64,000 nt of DNA from Gordonia sp. (in: high G+C Gram-positive bacteria) (GCF_020438995.1 NZ_JAGQTN010000089.1:1-64000); one strand, 5' to 3'; numbered from the stretch's first letter, positions 10,205-18,721 are shown. Notes: generated by a model from the letters alone, not told the origin. Program-made: numbers and translations.

Positions 10205-11416
10205 TCACATGTCTGCGCGCAGTCGTTCTGCATTGCGTGCAATCGAGTCGCGAACAATGTTGCGCTGATTGTCGGCGAGAGTGTCCCAGGACGTGTCGTT
10301 GTGTTCGAGCACCCTTGTGGCGACGCCCACCACCACGTCGGTGACCTCGTTCTCATCGAGACCGCTTGTCCGGGCGAGCTTTCGCCAGTGGTGGATCGTG
10401 ACCTCGGCGGCGAACCTGGCTCCACCGATCCGCATCGCCAGTTTCTGGTCGTAGCTGGGATAAAGTCCCACCGGCACAACGTCGTACATCGGCGCAACGC
10501 TGATCGTGTTCTGCTGCAACAGGATCGAGTAGTTTTTGGCGTGGGCATCGGCATTTCCGACGAGAGCGTTGAACGCCAGCTGCATCAAGAAGGTCCGCAC
10601 CAGCTTGCCCGAGGTGTCCACCGGGCGAAGCGATTCCACGACCTGCCTGGCGGTGACACCGTACTTTCGGTCCGGATTGAGCCCACGGGCCTGGGCAAGA
10701 TCCTCCGCATGTAGACGCCGCGGAATCGGGACGCCTGGATCGCGGATGCGGTCGAAGCGTTCAACTATGAAGGCATGCTGGTCATCGACGCGAAGGATGT
10801 TCGCGGCAGGTGCGCCGATGCCTGCCGCCCGTGCCAGCCTGAGTGCGGCGACCTCGGCGTCTTCGACGCACCGAAGGTCCGGCCGACCGGGTTTGACGAT
10901 ATGGGTTGACGGGAGGGAGGCATTGGACCAGTACCAATCGCCGTCGACCGACGCGATGGCGAACTTGCCTTGTGTTCCGGCGAGGGAGAAGCGGGCCGGC
11001 AGATTGCGAGGTGCCCAGGCGTCGGGATCGTGTTTGATGCTCCGGATCCGGTCGGCCACGTCGCGGTCGACCGCCGGGTTGAGTTCGGCGGCGGCAGAAA
11101 CGGGTTCGGTGCCTTCCGGGACCAGGACGAGGCCACCGGCGATGTCGCCGCCGGCCTTCTCCAATAACTCAACAGTGTCGGTACTGCGCGCGCCGTACGT
11201 CGCTGCCAGACGAACACGGGTGTGTTCGTGGTCGGGGAGCAGGTTCTCCAGAAAGTTTGCGGCCGCCCGTTTGGTGGCTGTGCCGGTGCGGGGAAGGGAC
11301 AACGAAATCGGGGTGTCAGGCGCATCCGTGTCGTATCGGAAATATGTGGTGTCGCCATCGATGATGAATTGCCCGACGTGGCCGCCGTCCAGCCAGGCTT
11401 CCAGTCGCCGAGTCAC
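10205..11416 (-). CDS. hipA: HipA-family serine/threonine kinase toxin
   Basis: The protein has 403 residues and a GTG start that overlaps the partner's stop codon as GTGA. HipA landmarks are in order: an N-terminal subdomain, a Gly-rich ATP loop FSLAGTQGK (143-151), THIVKP, FIVERFDR near 217-223, LHAEDLAQA near 235-243, catalytic Asp290 and Asn295 in GNADAHAKN, and Asp312 in MYDVV as the metal-binding DFG equivalent. All kinase residues look intact. HipA kinases phosphorylate glutamyl-tRNA synthetase or other translation targets and induce growth arrest. The upstream partner is presumably the antitoxin and autoregulator. Confidence 0.9.
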   Translation of the reverse strand: MTRRLEAWLDGGHVGQFIIDGDTTYFRYDTDAPDTPISLSLPRTGTATKRAAANFLENLLPDHEHTRVRLAATYGARSTDTVELLEKAGGDIAGGLVLVPEGTEPVSAAAELNPAVDRDVADRIRSIKHDPDAWAPRNLPARFSLAGTQGKFAIASVDGDWYWSNASLPSTHIVKPGRPDLRCVEDAEVAALRLARAAGIGAPAANILRVDDQHAFIVERFDRIRDPGVPIPRRLHAEDLAQARGLNPDRKYGVTARQVVESLRPVDTSGKLVRTFLMQLAFNALVGNADAHAKNYSILLQQNTISVAPMYDVVPVGLYPSYDQKLAMRIGGARFAAEVTIHHWRKLARTSGLDENEVTDVVVGVATRVLEHNDTSWDTLADNQRNIVRDSIARNAERLRADM

Positions 11417-12039
11417 GGCGCTATTCGCAAGTCCGGTAGCGCCGTCGGTTCGATGTCGAGAGCGCGCAGGGTGCGGCGGACAGCGGACAGCGGCGCTTGC
11501 TCGGCCCTTTCGATGAGTCGGACCGCGGCCGGGTCGATATCGGCGGAGTCGGCGAGTCGACGCACCGACCAGCCTCGGATGGTGCGTTCGGTGGCCACCA
11601 CGTCGGCGAGATCGTCGGGGTCGCGTAGATATTCATAGTGGTGCTGGGAGACCGAGTATCGGATGTACTCGGTGTTGCCTGCGACAGCGTTGGCGATCAG
11701 GTGGGTCTCGAACAGCCCGCCGTCGTGGTCGGGGGCGCCGCCCCACCAGTCGGCCAGCAGTGCGGACGGGTCGTCGGCGGTGCGCAGGGCACGGATACGC
11801 GCGGCTGTGCGTGAACGATCGGTGCCCGACAGCCCGGTCAATGTCCGGTAGTGGAGTGCGTGAACAAGCATCCGCCGGGACCTGACGGACAGCGGGCGCC
11901 TGTGGCGCCGTCCGTCCGGCAACGTCTCCACCTGCCACGACGTACCGACTTTGGCGGCGTTCACGCGACCGGCCGCGATCAACGCACGGACCCTGCGCGG
12001 GCTGACACCGAGCTGATCAGCGGCTTCGGCGACATTCAT
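11413..12039 (-). CDS. HipB-like antitoxin with an extra N-terminal excisionase-type HTH
   Basis: The protein has 208 residues from ATG 12039. Residues 1-40 (NVAEAADQLGVSPRRVRALIAAGRV) look like a MerR/excisionase helix-turn-helix. Residues about 140-200 (TIRGWSVRRLADSADIDPAAVRLIERAE) look like an XRE/HipB helix-turn-helix. The linker of about 90 residues has no recognised domain. Classical HipB is about 88 residues with a single HTH, so this is an enlarged two-headed version. It is translated immediately before hipA with a 4-nt overlap, the usual antitoxin-first order. Neutralisation of HipA and autorepression are inferred from family and context. Confidence 0.78.
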   Translation of the reverse strand: MNVAEAADQLGVSPRRVRALIAAGRVNAAKVGTSWQVETLPDGRRHRRPLSVRSRRMLVHALHYRTLTGLSGTDRSRTAARIRALRTADDPSALLADWWGGAPDHDGGLFETHLIANAVAGNTEYIRYSVSQHHYEYLRDPDDLADVVATERTIRGWSVRRLADSADIDPAAVRLIERAEQAPLSAVRRTLRALDIEPTALPDLRIAP

Positions 12040-12109
12040 TGCACAAGTATACCGCCGGATCTCGGGGAGGGCGCGGAACCCTTGATCATCGACGGCAGAT
12101 ATGACCCGG

Positions 12110-12496
12110 CTATGGCAGGCCGTAGTCACGCTCGACGGTGGCGATGCGTACCCGATACTCCCGATACCACTCGTCGCGGCCACGCTTCTGGGCGAGGCTG
12201 TGTTCGCTGACACGCTTCCAGGCGCGTGCGGCCTCGGGAGATTCCCAGTAGGAAACGGTTATCCCGATGTTCTCGCGGGCGGACTCGACACCGAGGTATC
12301 CGGGCTGTTCAGCCGCAAGTTCGTCCATCGCTTCTGCGATCGCTGCGTAGCCGTTGTCGACGTCGGTGCGGATCGAGGTGAAGATGACGGCCGTGTACGG
12401 CGGGTCCGGGGTCGATGCGATGCTCACCGGCACATTGTGCGGCAACAGCGGATAGTGATGAAAATTTTCGTCCGATATGGCTGTTGGCGCGGACAT
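12110..12496 (-). CDS. ABM-domain (antibiotic biosynthesis monooxygenase-like) protein
   Basis: The protein has up to 128 residues. The core (YTAVIFTSIRT ... YLGVESARE ... YWESPEAARAW) is the dimeric alpha/beta-barrel ABM fold used by small monooxygenases, haem-degrading enzymes and YdhR-like proteins. The longest start (ATG 12494-12496) lies in the loop of a 24-bp inverted repeat, and its first residues read through one arm, so translation may really start downstream, for example at the GTG near residue 22 just before the ABM core. Enzymatic substrate unknown. Confidence 0.72.
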   Translation of the reverse strand: MSAPTAISDENFHHYPLLPHNVPVSIASTPDPPYTAVIFTSIRTDVDNGYAAIAEAMDELAAEQPGYLGVESARENIGITVSYWESPEAARAWKRVSEHSLAQKRGRDEWYREYRVRIATVERDYGLP

Positions 12497-12529
12497 ATGC
12501 CCGCGCCAACAGCCATATCGGACGTTTTT
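12469..12529 (-). terminator. Perfect 24-bp inverted repeat, probable terminator after the KAS III gene
   Basis: Arms 12469-12492 and 12501-12524 are exactly complementary, with an 8-nt loop containing CATATG. Five T residues follow on the + strand (12525-12529), and AAAATTTT flanks the other side. It lies 9 nt beyond the stop of the KAS III gene, so termination of that minus-strand transcript is the simplest reading. The stem is unusually long, and the loop holds the longest possible start codon of the ABM gene. Confidence 0.65.
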
Positions 12530-12538
12530 GTTCAGGAA

Positions 12539-13558
12539 TCAGAACCTGGGCGCCGGCGGCATCGTGACAACCTGGCCCGAATAGCTCAGCCCGGCACCGT
12601 AACCGAGCAGCAGAGCGGTGTCGCCCGGCTTGGCGCGGCCCGACTTGAGCAGCTCGTACATGGCGAGTGGGATCGACGCGGCGGCGGTATTGCCGGTGAA
12701 TTCGATGTCGTCGGCGACGGGCACATTCTCACGCAACTTGAGGTTCCTGGCGAGCAACTCGCTGATCCGGGCGTTGGCCTGATGGGGGACGAATACGTCG
12801 AGGTCGTCGGCGGTGATGCCGGTGACCTCCAGGGTGCGATTGGCCACCTTGCTCATCTCGAACGCGGCCCAACGGAACACGGCGGTGCCGTTCATCCGCA
12901 TGTAAGGGCGGTCGGTGTGGCTGGCGCCGAGCAGATAGTCCTTCCAGTCCATCGACTGGTGGATCAGTTCGCTCTGCGAGCCTTCGCTACCCCAGATCAC
13001 CGGGCCCATCTGCCGGGTGGGGGTGGGGCCGACCACGACTGCGCCCGCACCGTCACCGAAGATGAACGCATTGCCCTTGTCGGTCATGTCCAGCGACATC
13101 GAGATCTCCTCGGCGCCGATGACCAGCACGCGCGTGGCGCTGCCGGCGCGGATCATGTCCTGGGCGACCGACATTGCGTAACCGAAACCGGCGCAGCCCA
13201 CACTCAGATCCATGGCGGGCACCCCGTTGGCCCCCACAGCAGTGGCCACCGGCGGCGCGGCCGACGGGATGCAGCGGCCGTGGGTGCTGGTGGCCAGGAT
13301 GAGAGCGTCGATGTCGGCGCCCGTCAGGCCCGAGTTGGCCAGCGCAGCACGGCCCGCTGCGATCGACATGGTGGTGATGTTCTCATCCCGGCCGCAGAAC
13401 CGGCGGGCCCTGATACCGGTGCGCGTGTAGATCCAGTCGCTGTCGACGCCGAGCGCCCCGCAGATCTCCTCGTTGGTGACCAGCCGCTGGGGCCGGCACG
13501 CGCCGATGCCGAGGATGCCGATGTTGTTGGTGCCGGTGGGCGTCGCGAACGTGACCAT
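12539..13558 (-). CDS. fabH: 3-oxoacyl-ACP synthase III (KAS III, FabH-like)
   Basis: The protein has 339 residues, the normal FabH length. The thiolase-fold catalytic triad is complete: Cys122 (DLSVGCAGFG), His259 (VPHQANARI) and Asn290 (TGNTAAASIP). FabH condenses acyl-CoA starters with malonyl-ACP and begins fatty acid chains; mycobacterial versions take long acyl-CoA primers. It is about 3.2 kb from the Pfa genes and on the other strand, so a shared pathway is possible but unproven. The upstream sequence does not contain a strong ribosome binding site. Confidence 0.9.
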   Translation of the reverse strand: MVTFATPTGTNNIGILGIGACRPQRLVTNEEICGALGVDSDWIYTRTGIRARRFCGRDENITTMSIAAGRAALANSGLTGADIDALILATSTHGRCIPSAAPPVATAVGANGVPAMDLSVGCAGFGYAMSVAQDMIRAGSATRVLVIGAEEISMSLDMTDKGNAFIFGDGAGAVVVGPTPTRQMGPVIWGSEGSQSELIHQSMDWKDYLLGASHTDRPYMRMNGTAVFRWAAFEMSKVANRTLEVTGITADDLDVFVPHQANARISELLARNLKLRENVPVADDIEFTGNTAAASIPLAMYELLKSGRAKPGDTALLLGYGAGLSYSGQVVTMPPAPRF

Positions 13559-13748
13559 GGAGGTGAGTTGTCCTTTGCTGCCGACGACGAGGCGTCTGTT
13601 GTGCGACGGATGTCTTGATCCTGAACCTAATGGATGGCCGTCACATCACCTCCGGCAGGTTGGCCGCACATGTCACCGATCCTGCCGGTCGACGCGCAGC
13701 GTGGCCAAGATGACTGATGCTCGTGCTGCCGTGGTTCACACTGGGACG

Positions 13749-14630
13749 ATGACACGCACACCTTTCCGGGTCGCACTGGTTGCCGTGATCGTCGTCGGCA
13801 TCCTGCTCGCCCTGCCACGGTTCGCCTCCGAAAGCACGGCGGCACCCGCGCTCGCAGCCGGTACTTCCACCCACTCGATAGACTTCGACGGCCGCAACCG
13901 CGACTTCCGCGTCCACCGCCCGGCGACGGTGACGTCCTCGGCGCCGCTGGTGGTGGTCCTGCACGGCGGATTCGGATCGGCGCGCCAGGCTGAACTCAGC
14001 TACGGCTGGAATCAACAGGCCGCGGCCGGCCGTTTCATCGTCGCCTATCCCGATGCGATACGCCGCTCCTGGAATGCGGGAACCTGTTGCGGTGCGGCAT
14101 CGTCCACGAACCTGGACGATGCCGGATTCGTCGAGGCCGTGGTGCACAGGATCGCCGCCCTCACCCCGATCGACTCCCGCCGCGTCTACGTGACCGGAAT
14201 GTCCAACGGCGCCATGCTTGCCCTGCGTATTGCTTGCCGGACAGATACTTTCGCCGCCATAGCACCCGTCGCCGGCACCTTGGTGACCTCATGCCCGGCG
14301 CCGCGGCCGGCATCGCTGCTGCAGATTCACGGAACCGCCGACCCGAGGGTGCCGTACGGGGGCGGTCCCGGGCAGGCGATCGGCCTCGACGGCAACGCCC
14401 GAGTCGACGGCCCGGCCATTCCCGCGGTCAACGCCACGTTCCGTGCGGCCAACAGCTGCGCACCGCCACGTCAAACGGTGATCGGCCCGATCACCACGTC
14501 GAGCGCACAGTGCGCCGGCGGTCGCGAGGTGCGGTTGGTGAGCATCGCAGGCGGCGGCCACACCTGGCCGACGTCGCCCTACAACGCGACGGCCCAGATC
14601 TGGCGCTTCTTCGCCGCGCACCCGCGCTGA
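13749..14630 (+). CDS. Secreted PHB-depolymerase-family esterase
   Basis: The protein has 293 residues. A positively charged N terminus and hydrophobic segment (about 6-24) form a signal peptide or anchor; no lipobox Cys is present, unlike mycobacterial LpqC/LpqP relatives. The alpha/beta-hydrolase signature follows: oxyanion HGG at 72-74, nucleophile Ser152 in GMSNG, an acidic residue in HGTADPRVPY and His in GGGHTWP near the C terminus. A CC pair at 113-114 may form a disulfide. It belongs to the poly(3-hydroxybutyrate) depolymerase / feruloyl esterase group; the natural substrate cannot be assigned. Confidence 0.85.
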   Translation: MTRTPFRVALVAVIVVGILLALPRFASESTAAPALAAGTSTHSIDFDGRNRDFRVHRPATVTSSAPLVVVLHGGFGSARQAELSYGWNQQAAAGRFIVAYPDAIRRSWNAGTCCGAASSTNLDDAGFVEAVVHRIAALTPIDSRRVYVTGMSNGAMLALRIACRTDTFAAIAPVAGTLVTSCPAPRPASLLQIHGTADPRVPYGGGPGQAIGLDGNARVDGPAIPAVNATFRAANSCAPPRQTVIGPITTSSAQCAGGREVRLVSIAGGGHTWPTSPYNATAQIWRFFAAHPR

Positions 14631-14745
14631 CGACGATCGCCGGACGCGTCCGGCGACGCACGTCCGTTCGGTTCCGGAACATCCGCGTTGTCGTATTGGC
14701 AGGACTCGGTGACGGCGGTCACGTACGGCAGCGTACGTTCAGGCC

Positions 14746-16212
14746 ATGACCGAAGTGCAGACAACAGCAGGGATCGTCCGCGGGACCGTCGTCGACGGGG
14801 TCGCCTCGTTCAAGGGTGTGCCGTTCGCCGCGCCGCCGGTCGGTGCGCGCCGGTTCCAGGCGCCCGCGCCACCGCAGCCGTGGGACGGCGTGCGTGATGC
14901 GCTCGACTACGGGCACACGGCGCCACAGGGCGACTATCCGCCGCCGCTGGACAAGCTGCTCACCAACTTCGTCAACGACGGCGACGACTATCTGAACCTC
15001 AACGTGTGGACACCGGAGCAGGCCATCGGTGGGGACCCGCGTCCGGTGATGGTGTGGATTCACGGTGGCGCGTTTGTGAACGGGTCGGGCGCGATCTACG
15101 ACGGCACCACCTTCGCCCGCGACGGCGTCGTGATGGTGTCCATCAACTACCGACTCGGCGTGAACGGCTTCCTGTGGTTCGGGGAGGGCACCCCGAACCT
15201 GGGCATCCTCGACCAGATCGCGGCCCTGGAATGGGTGCGCGACAACATCGCCGCGTTCGGTGGTGACCCGGCCAAGGTGACCATCTTCGGTGAATCGGCC
15301 GGCGGAATGAGCACCGCAACACTGCTGGCCACTCCGGCCGCCCACGGTCTGTTCGGTCGCGCGATCGTCCAGTCCGGCGGTGGGCATATCGCGATGAGCC
15401 CAGGCAGCGCGATCAAGGTGGCCCGCAAGTACGCGAAGATCCTCGGCGTTGAACCGAGCCGCGAGGCCGTCGCGGCCGCCGACCCCAAAGCGATCATCGC
15501 GGCTCAATCCGCGCTGTCGGTGGAGATGAACAAGAAGCCGTTCAAACGCCTCTGGGGCGACGCGGCCGCCAACCTGCTGCCGTTCGAGCCGGTCATCGAC
15601 GGCACCATCGTGCCCGGCCTGCCCGAGACGGCCATCGCGGCCGGTGCGAGTGCCGACGTCGACCTGATGGTCGGTTCCAACGCCCACGAGGGCAGACTCT
15701 TTCTCGCACCGACCGGTGCCGCTCCGAAGGTGCCGCCGGTCGTCCCGTACATCTACGCACGCACAGCGGGCGCCAAGAAGCCCGCAGCGACCCTCAAGGC
15801 CTACCGCAAGAGCCGCTCCACCGAGTCCTGGGGCGATATCACCGCGTCCTTCATGACCGACGCCTACTTCCGGGCTCCCGCGCTACGCCTGGCCGAGGCA
15901 CACCCCGGCACCTTCGTCTACGAATTCCAGTGGGAAACCCCGCAGGTTCCCGGGCTGGGATCATGCCATGCCCTTGAGGTGCCGTTCGTATTCGACGGAC
16001 TGGACGGCTCACGGTACGCCGCGCTGACCGGTCCGTCGGCACCCAAGGATCTCGCCGCCGCCATGCACAAGGCATGGATCGACTTTGCCGTCACCGGTGA
16101 CCCCGGCTGGCCCGCCTACGATCACACCACTCGATCGACGATGGTGTTCAACAAGACCTCCGGTGTCGAACCCGACCCGCGTCCGCACGACAGGCGGCAC
16201 TGGGAACGCTGA
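14746..16212 (+). CDS. Type B carboxylesterase
   Basis: The protein has 488 residues with the complete carboxylesterase type-B pattern: FKGVPFAAPP near 22-31, DDYLNLNVWTP near 80-90, oxyanion WIHGGAF near 104-110, and nucleophile Ser184 in FGESAGG. A late catalytic His is expected in GSCHALEVPFVF. No signal peptide is visible, so it is probably cytoplasmic. It follows the secreted esterase in the same orientation after 115 nt, so co-expression is possible. Substrate range in this family is broad (short esters, carbamates). Confidence 0.9.
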   Translation: MTEVQTTAGIVRGTVVDGVASFKGVPFAAPPVGARRFQAPAPPQPWDGVRDALDYGHTAPQGDYPPPLDKLLTNFVNDGDDYLNLNVWTPEQAIGGDPRPVMVWIHGGAFVNGSGAIYDGTTFARDGVVMVSINYRLGVNGFLWFGEGTPNLGILDQIAALEWVRDNIAAFGGDPAKVTIFGESAGGMSTATLLATPAAHGLFGRAIVQSGGGHIAMSPGSAIKVARKYAKILGVEPSREAVAAADPKAIIAAQSALSVEMNKKPFKRLWGDAAANLLPFEPVIDGTIVPGLPETAIAAGASADVDLMVGSNAHEGRLFLAPTGAAPKVPPVVPYIYARTAGAKKPAATLKAYRKSRSTESWGDITASFMTDAYFRAPALRLAEAHPGTFVYEFQWETPQVPGLGSCHALEVPFVFDGLDGSRYAALTGPSAPKDLAAAMHKAWIDFAVTGDPGWPAYDHTTRSTMVFNKTSGVEPDPRPHDRRHWER

Positions 16213-16350
16213 CCGTCACCGGGGGCGAGCGTCCTGGCGCAGTGAGTCGCCCTCACCGGGCTGACGGTGTCGAGTACCTGACACGTCGAATCGACGCGAG
16301 CCGCGGTGCGCCGCCTTGCGATGGTCGCCGCGGACGGCCACGCTTCTTGC

Positions 16351-16800
16351 ATGAGCACCAGCAAGGACCCCACCGGTGGCATCCTCGACGCGGCCGCCCG
16401 TAAGCTGCGCCTGCCGTTCGGCGTACCCGACTTCGTCGACCGCATCGTCTCCGGCAGCGTCGATGAGGCCGGTCGGCGCACTGTGCAGGTGCTCATCACC
16501 ACCTGGGACCTGGCCGAAGGCGGACCCTTCGCCGCACAGGCCATCTCGGCGGGCGGCATGGCCAAGAGCGTCGAGATCGTCTACGACAACCTTATCGGGC
16601 CCATCTTCGGACCTCTGCTCAAACGCCTCGGCGCCGACGACGTCACCAAGCGTGCGGGCCTGTGCGCCACCCAGCTCGTCGGGGTCGGCGTGGTGCGTTA
16701 TGTGGCCCGTGCCGACCCGATCCGGTCGATGACTCCGGAAGAACTCGCCGACGCGATCGCCCCGACCCTGCAGCGCTACCTCATCGGCGACATCTCCTGA
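16351..16800 (+). CDS. Orphan TetR C-terminal-domain-like protein lacking an HTH
   Basis: The protein has 149 residues from ATG 16351 (an in-frame ATG exists at 16306). The C-terminal half (AGLCATQLVGVGVVRYV ... PIRSMTPEELADAIAPTLQRYL) closely resembles the ligand-binding C-terminal domain of one TetR group (the type with LvGlalaRyv...PLAs and P.lqryL). Residues 1-45 contain no helix-turn-helix. Either the DNA-binding part has been lost or the protein evolved as a stand-alone ligand-binding or dimerising protein. The upstream 138 nt show no recognisable HTH in another frame. No good ribosome binding site is visible. Confidence 0.6.
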   Translation: MSTSKDPTGGILDAAARKLRLPFGVPDFVDRIVSGSVDEAGRRTVQVLITTWDLAEGGPFAAQAISAGGMAKSVEIVYDNLIGPIFGPLLKRLGADDVTKRAGLCATQLVGVGVVRYVARADPIRSMTPEELADAIAPTLQRYLIGDIS

Positions 16801-16825
16801 CATTCCGCTGACGCCGAGCCCGGTA

Positions 16826-17389
16826 TCAGCGGAAACGGAAGCGGGTGCAGTCGTCGGGAAACTTCGACCATGCCATCGCGCGGCGCGGGGTGATCGTTCG
16901 CAGACCGCCACCGTCGGTGGGGGACTCCCAGGAGCCTGGCTCCGGCTTGTAGTCCAGGTCGTGATACTTGCCGAATGCGGCGGCCAGACGTTGCCCGAAA
17001 CCATCACCGAGTGCGCGGACCGCCACCGAGGTGCCTTCGACGATCACCACGTCGGTGCCGCTTTCCAAGGTGAGTGTGCACGCCGGGTTGGCCTCGAGAT
17101 TGCGGGCATGCACAGTGGTCGGAGCTCCGTCGTAGAAGAATCGGTTGTCCAGCCACACACCCCAGCGGGGGATGGTGTGCGGGGTGCCGTCGGGCCGTAC
17201 CGAAGCGAGCCAGTAGTGCTTCGACGCGGTGAGTTTGTCCAGAACCGTGGCCCAGTCCAGGGTGACGGTCGCGTTCTCGACTCCGTAGCCGTCGGGCATG
17301 CGTGGCCGGTCGATGATCGTCGGGACGATCGGTGGCAGGGCACCGGCGTCGGGCAGTGGGTTGTCGGGGGAGGCGGTACTCAGGCTCAT
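16826..17389 (-). CDS. PPOX-class (FMN/F420 split-barrel) oxidoreductase-like protein
   Basis: The protein has 187 residues. The split-barrel pattern WLASVRPDGTPHTIPRWGVWLDNRFFYDG is typical of the pyridoxamine 5'-phosphate oxidase superfamily, whose actinobacterial members often bind FMN or F420. The C-terminal tail TITPRRAMAWSKF...TRFRF is also common there. It is the third gene of an overlapping operon: its ATG overlaps the stop of the preceding small gene (TCAT on the + strand). Substrate is unknown. Confidence 0.8.
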   Translation of the reverse strand: MSLSTASPDNPLPDAGALPPIVPTIIDRPRMPDGYGVENATVTLDWATVLDKLTASKHYWLASVRPDGTPHTIPRWGVWLDNRFFYDGAPTTVHARNLEANPACTLTLESGTDVVIVEGTSVAVRALGDGFGQRLAAAFGKYHDLDYKPEPGSWESPTDGGGLRTITPRRAMAWSKFPDDCTRFRFR

Positions 17390-17736
17390 AATCGGACAGT
17401 ATGGACCCCGGCTACGACACCCGGGACTTTCTCAGACCGGCCGGACCGGCCGACTGGCCGCAACGCGGGGACTGTGTGCGGGTCAGCGGTGACCGCGCCC
17501 AGGGGACCGCCCCGCAGGTACCCGAACAGTGCGGCCCGGTAGCCGCGGAGATGGCTGATATCGCCGGTCTCGGATACCGGCTGTTCCAGGGTCGATGACG
17601 CGTGATGGCACGCCCACGCGCCGGGCAAGGACTCCAGGTAGTCGATCGCATCGGAGAAGCCCCGGCGGAACTCGTCATGATCGAGCGTGTCGCCTCGATC
17701 CGCGACGGATCGGTGGACCTGATCGGGTGTGGTCAT
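17386..17736 (-). CDS. Small hypothetical protein in recombinase-led operon
   Basis: The protein has 116 residues with no recognised domain. It is hydrophilic and lacks a signal peptide or membrane segment. The N-terminal third (HDEFRRGFSDAIDYLESLPG) is predicted helical. Both ends overlap its neighbours by 4 nt (ATGA junctions with the recombinase-like gene before it and the PPOX gene after it), which is the main evidence that it is real. Confidence 0.55.
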   Translation of the reverse strand: MTTPDQVHRSVADRGDTLDHDEFRRGFSDAIDYLESLPGAWACHHASSTLEQPVSETGDISHLRGYRAALFGYLRGGPLGAVTADPHTVPALRPVGRSGRSEKVPGVVAGVHTVRL

Positions 17737-18422
17737 CGATCGTCCTCCTGCAGTCGATCCTCGTGTGCCAGGGTCCGGTACAGCGTCGCGCGGCTGACCC
17801 CCAGTGATTCGGCGATGGTCGGTACGCGTTCACCCAGGGCACGTCGCCGACGCGCCACCTCGATCTGTTCGGCGTCGAGAACACGCGGTCGACCGACCGA
17901 TCCGTCGTGGCTGCCGACCGCGCGGTGCGTGGCGGTGAATCGATGACGGTCATCAGGTCGGCGGCCCTCAGCGGGCCGGGGCTGATCGTCGCGACGGGAT
18001 GCGCCGTGCACCTGAGTGCTGCCCGACTCGTCGCAGAGGTTCGCCAAAGAGGCCAGGACACCGACGATCATCCGTCCGGCAGCGTCGGCGGTATCGATCC
18101 CTTCCTGCAGCGACCGCAGCCGCAGACCCCGCTCCTGCAGGGTGCGGACGGTCCGCATCACATCGTCGGGGGTCGTACCGAGCCTGTCGATACTCGCCAC
18201 GAGTACCGTGTCGCCGGTTCGGGCATAGTCCAGGAGTGCTGCCAATCCCGGACGGTGCAGGGCAGGCTCGCCGGGGGACTGGACGTCGCTGTACACGCGG
18301 AAGCCACTGACGCCGGCGGCGGTCAGCGTGTCGAACTGTGCGTCGGTCGCGAGCCGGCCGGAACTAGCCCGCGCATACCCGAGCAGTTCACCCGAAGGCG
18401 GCCCGGAGTCGTCGATTGCCAT
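17733..18422 (-). CDS. Serine-recombinase (resolvase)-like protein with altered catalytic motif
   Basis: The protein has 229 residues from ATG 18422. The N-terminal resolvase fold is clear: GYARASS with nucleophile-position Ser20, HRPGLAALLDYARTGDTVLVASIDRLG, and MIVGVLASLANLCDE. The C terminus has the usual resolvase HTH (VGRPRVL ... TIAESLGVSRATLYRTL). In active resolvases the motif is DRLGR; here it is DRLGTT, so one of the two catalytic arginines (position 83) is lost while Arg80 remains. No transposase or terminal repeats accompany it. It may be an inactive recombinase turned regulator. It leads an operon with two overlapping genes. Confidence 0.82.
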   Translation of the reverse strand: MAIDDSGPPSGELLGYARASSGRLATDAQFDTLTAAGVSGFRVYSDVQSPGEPALHRPGLAALLDYARTGDTVLVASIDRLGTTPDDVMRTVRTLQERGLRLRSLQEGIDTADAAGRMIVGVLASLANLCDESGSTQVHGASRRDDQPRPAEGRRPDDRHRFTATHRAVGSHDGSVGRPRVLDAEQIEVARRRRALGERVPTIAESLGVSRATLYRTLAHEDRLQEDDR

Positions 18423-18721
18423 ACCAAAACGATATCTCAAAAAGGCGAGAATGTCTCGTATTGAAAAAGGTGTCAAAACACCCTAGCTCCTGTGGAGCGC
18501 TTAGTGCATATGCCCCGAACTGGTGGTCTTATAATTACGAATATCGATACGTGGGTGAGACTGATATTGGGACTTATTGCGAGATAACGAGATAAGTTCG
18601 AGATTCGACGTTCAGGGAATCCGGTGTCGCGAGCGCCGGGTGAGGAGTGGCAGGCGAACGAACCCGCCACGATACGATCACGGGGTAAACCCGCCGTTTC
18701 CCTGATCGAGGAGAATCCGCC
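18423..18721. promoter_or_regulatory. AT-rich divergent intergenic region between the recombinase-like gene and thrS
   Basis: This 299-nt stretch is clearly richer in A/T than its surroundings (for example 18528-18600). It holds small inverted repeats: CGAGA-ATG-TCTCG at 18446-18458 and GGTGT-CAAA-ACACC at 18469-18482. A tandem GCGAGATAACGAGATAAG lies around 18578-18595. These could be a recombinase/regulator binding region next to its own gene. A GAGGAG ribosome binding site precedes the GTG start of thrS. No T-box specifier structure was recognised. Confidence 0.4.

Noticed and set aside
12539..13558. KAS III as part of the Pfa biosynthetic operon
   Set aside because: It is 3 kb away, on the opposite strand, with several unrelated genes and a terminator between. 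It is kept as a separate gene.
12101..13618. 505-codon frame on the plus strand
   Set aside because: Antisense to the ABM and KAS III genes, without family similarity and with His/Gly/Asp-rich noise composition.
17733..18422. Part of an insertion sequence
   Set aside because: No transposase, terminal inverted repeats or target duplications are seen around the recombinase-like gene.
18480..18721. T-box riboswitch upstream of thrS
   Set aside because: No T-box sequence (the conserved TGGNACCGCG element) or specifier hairpin could be found.
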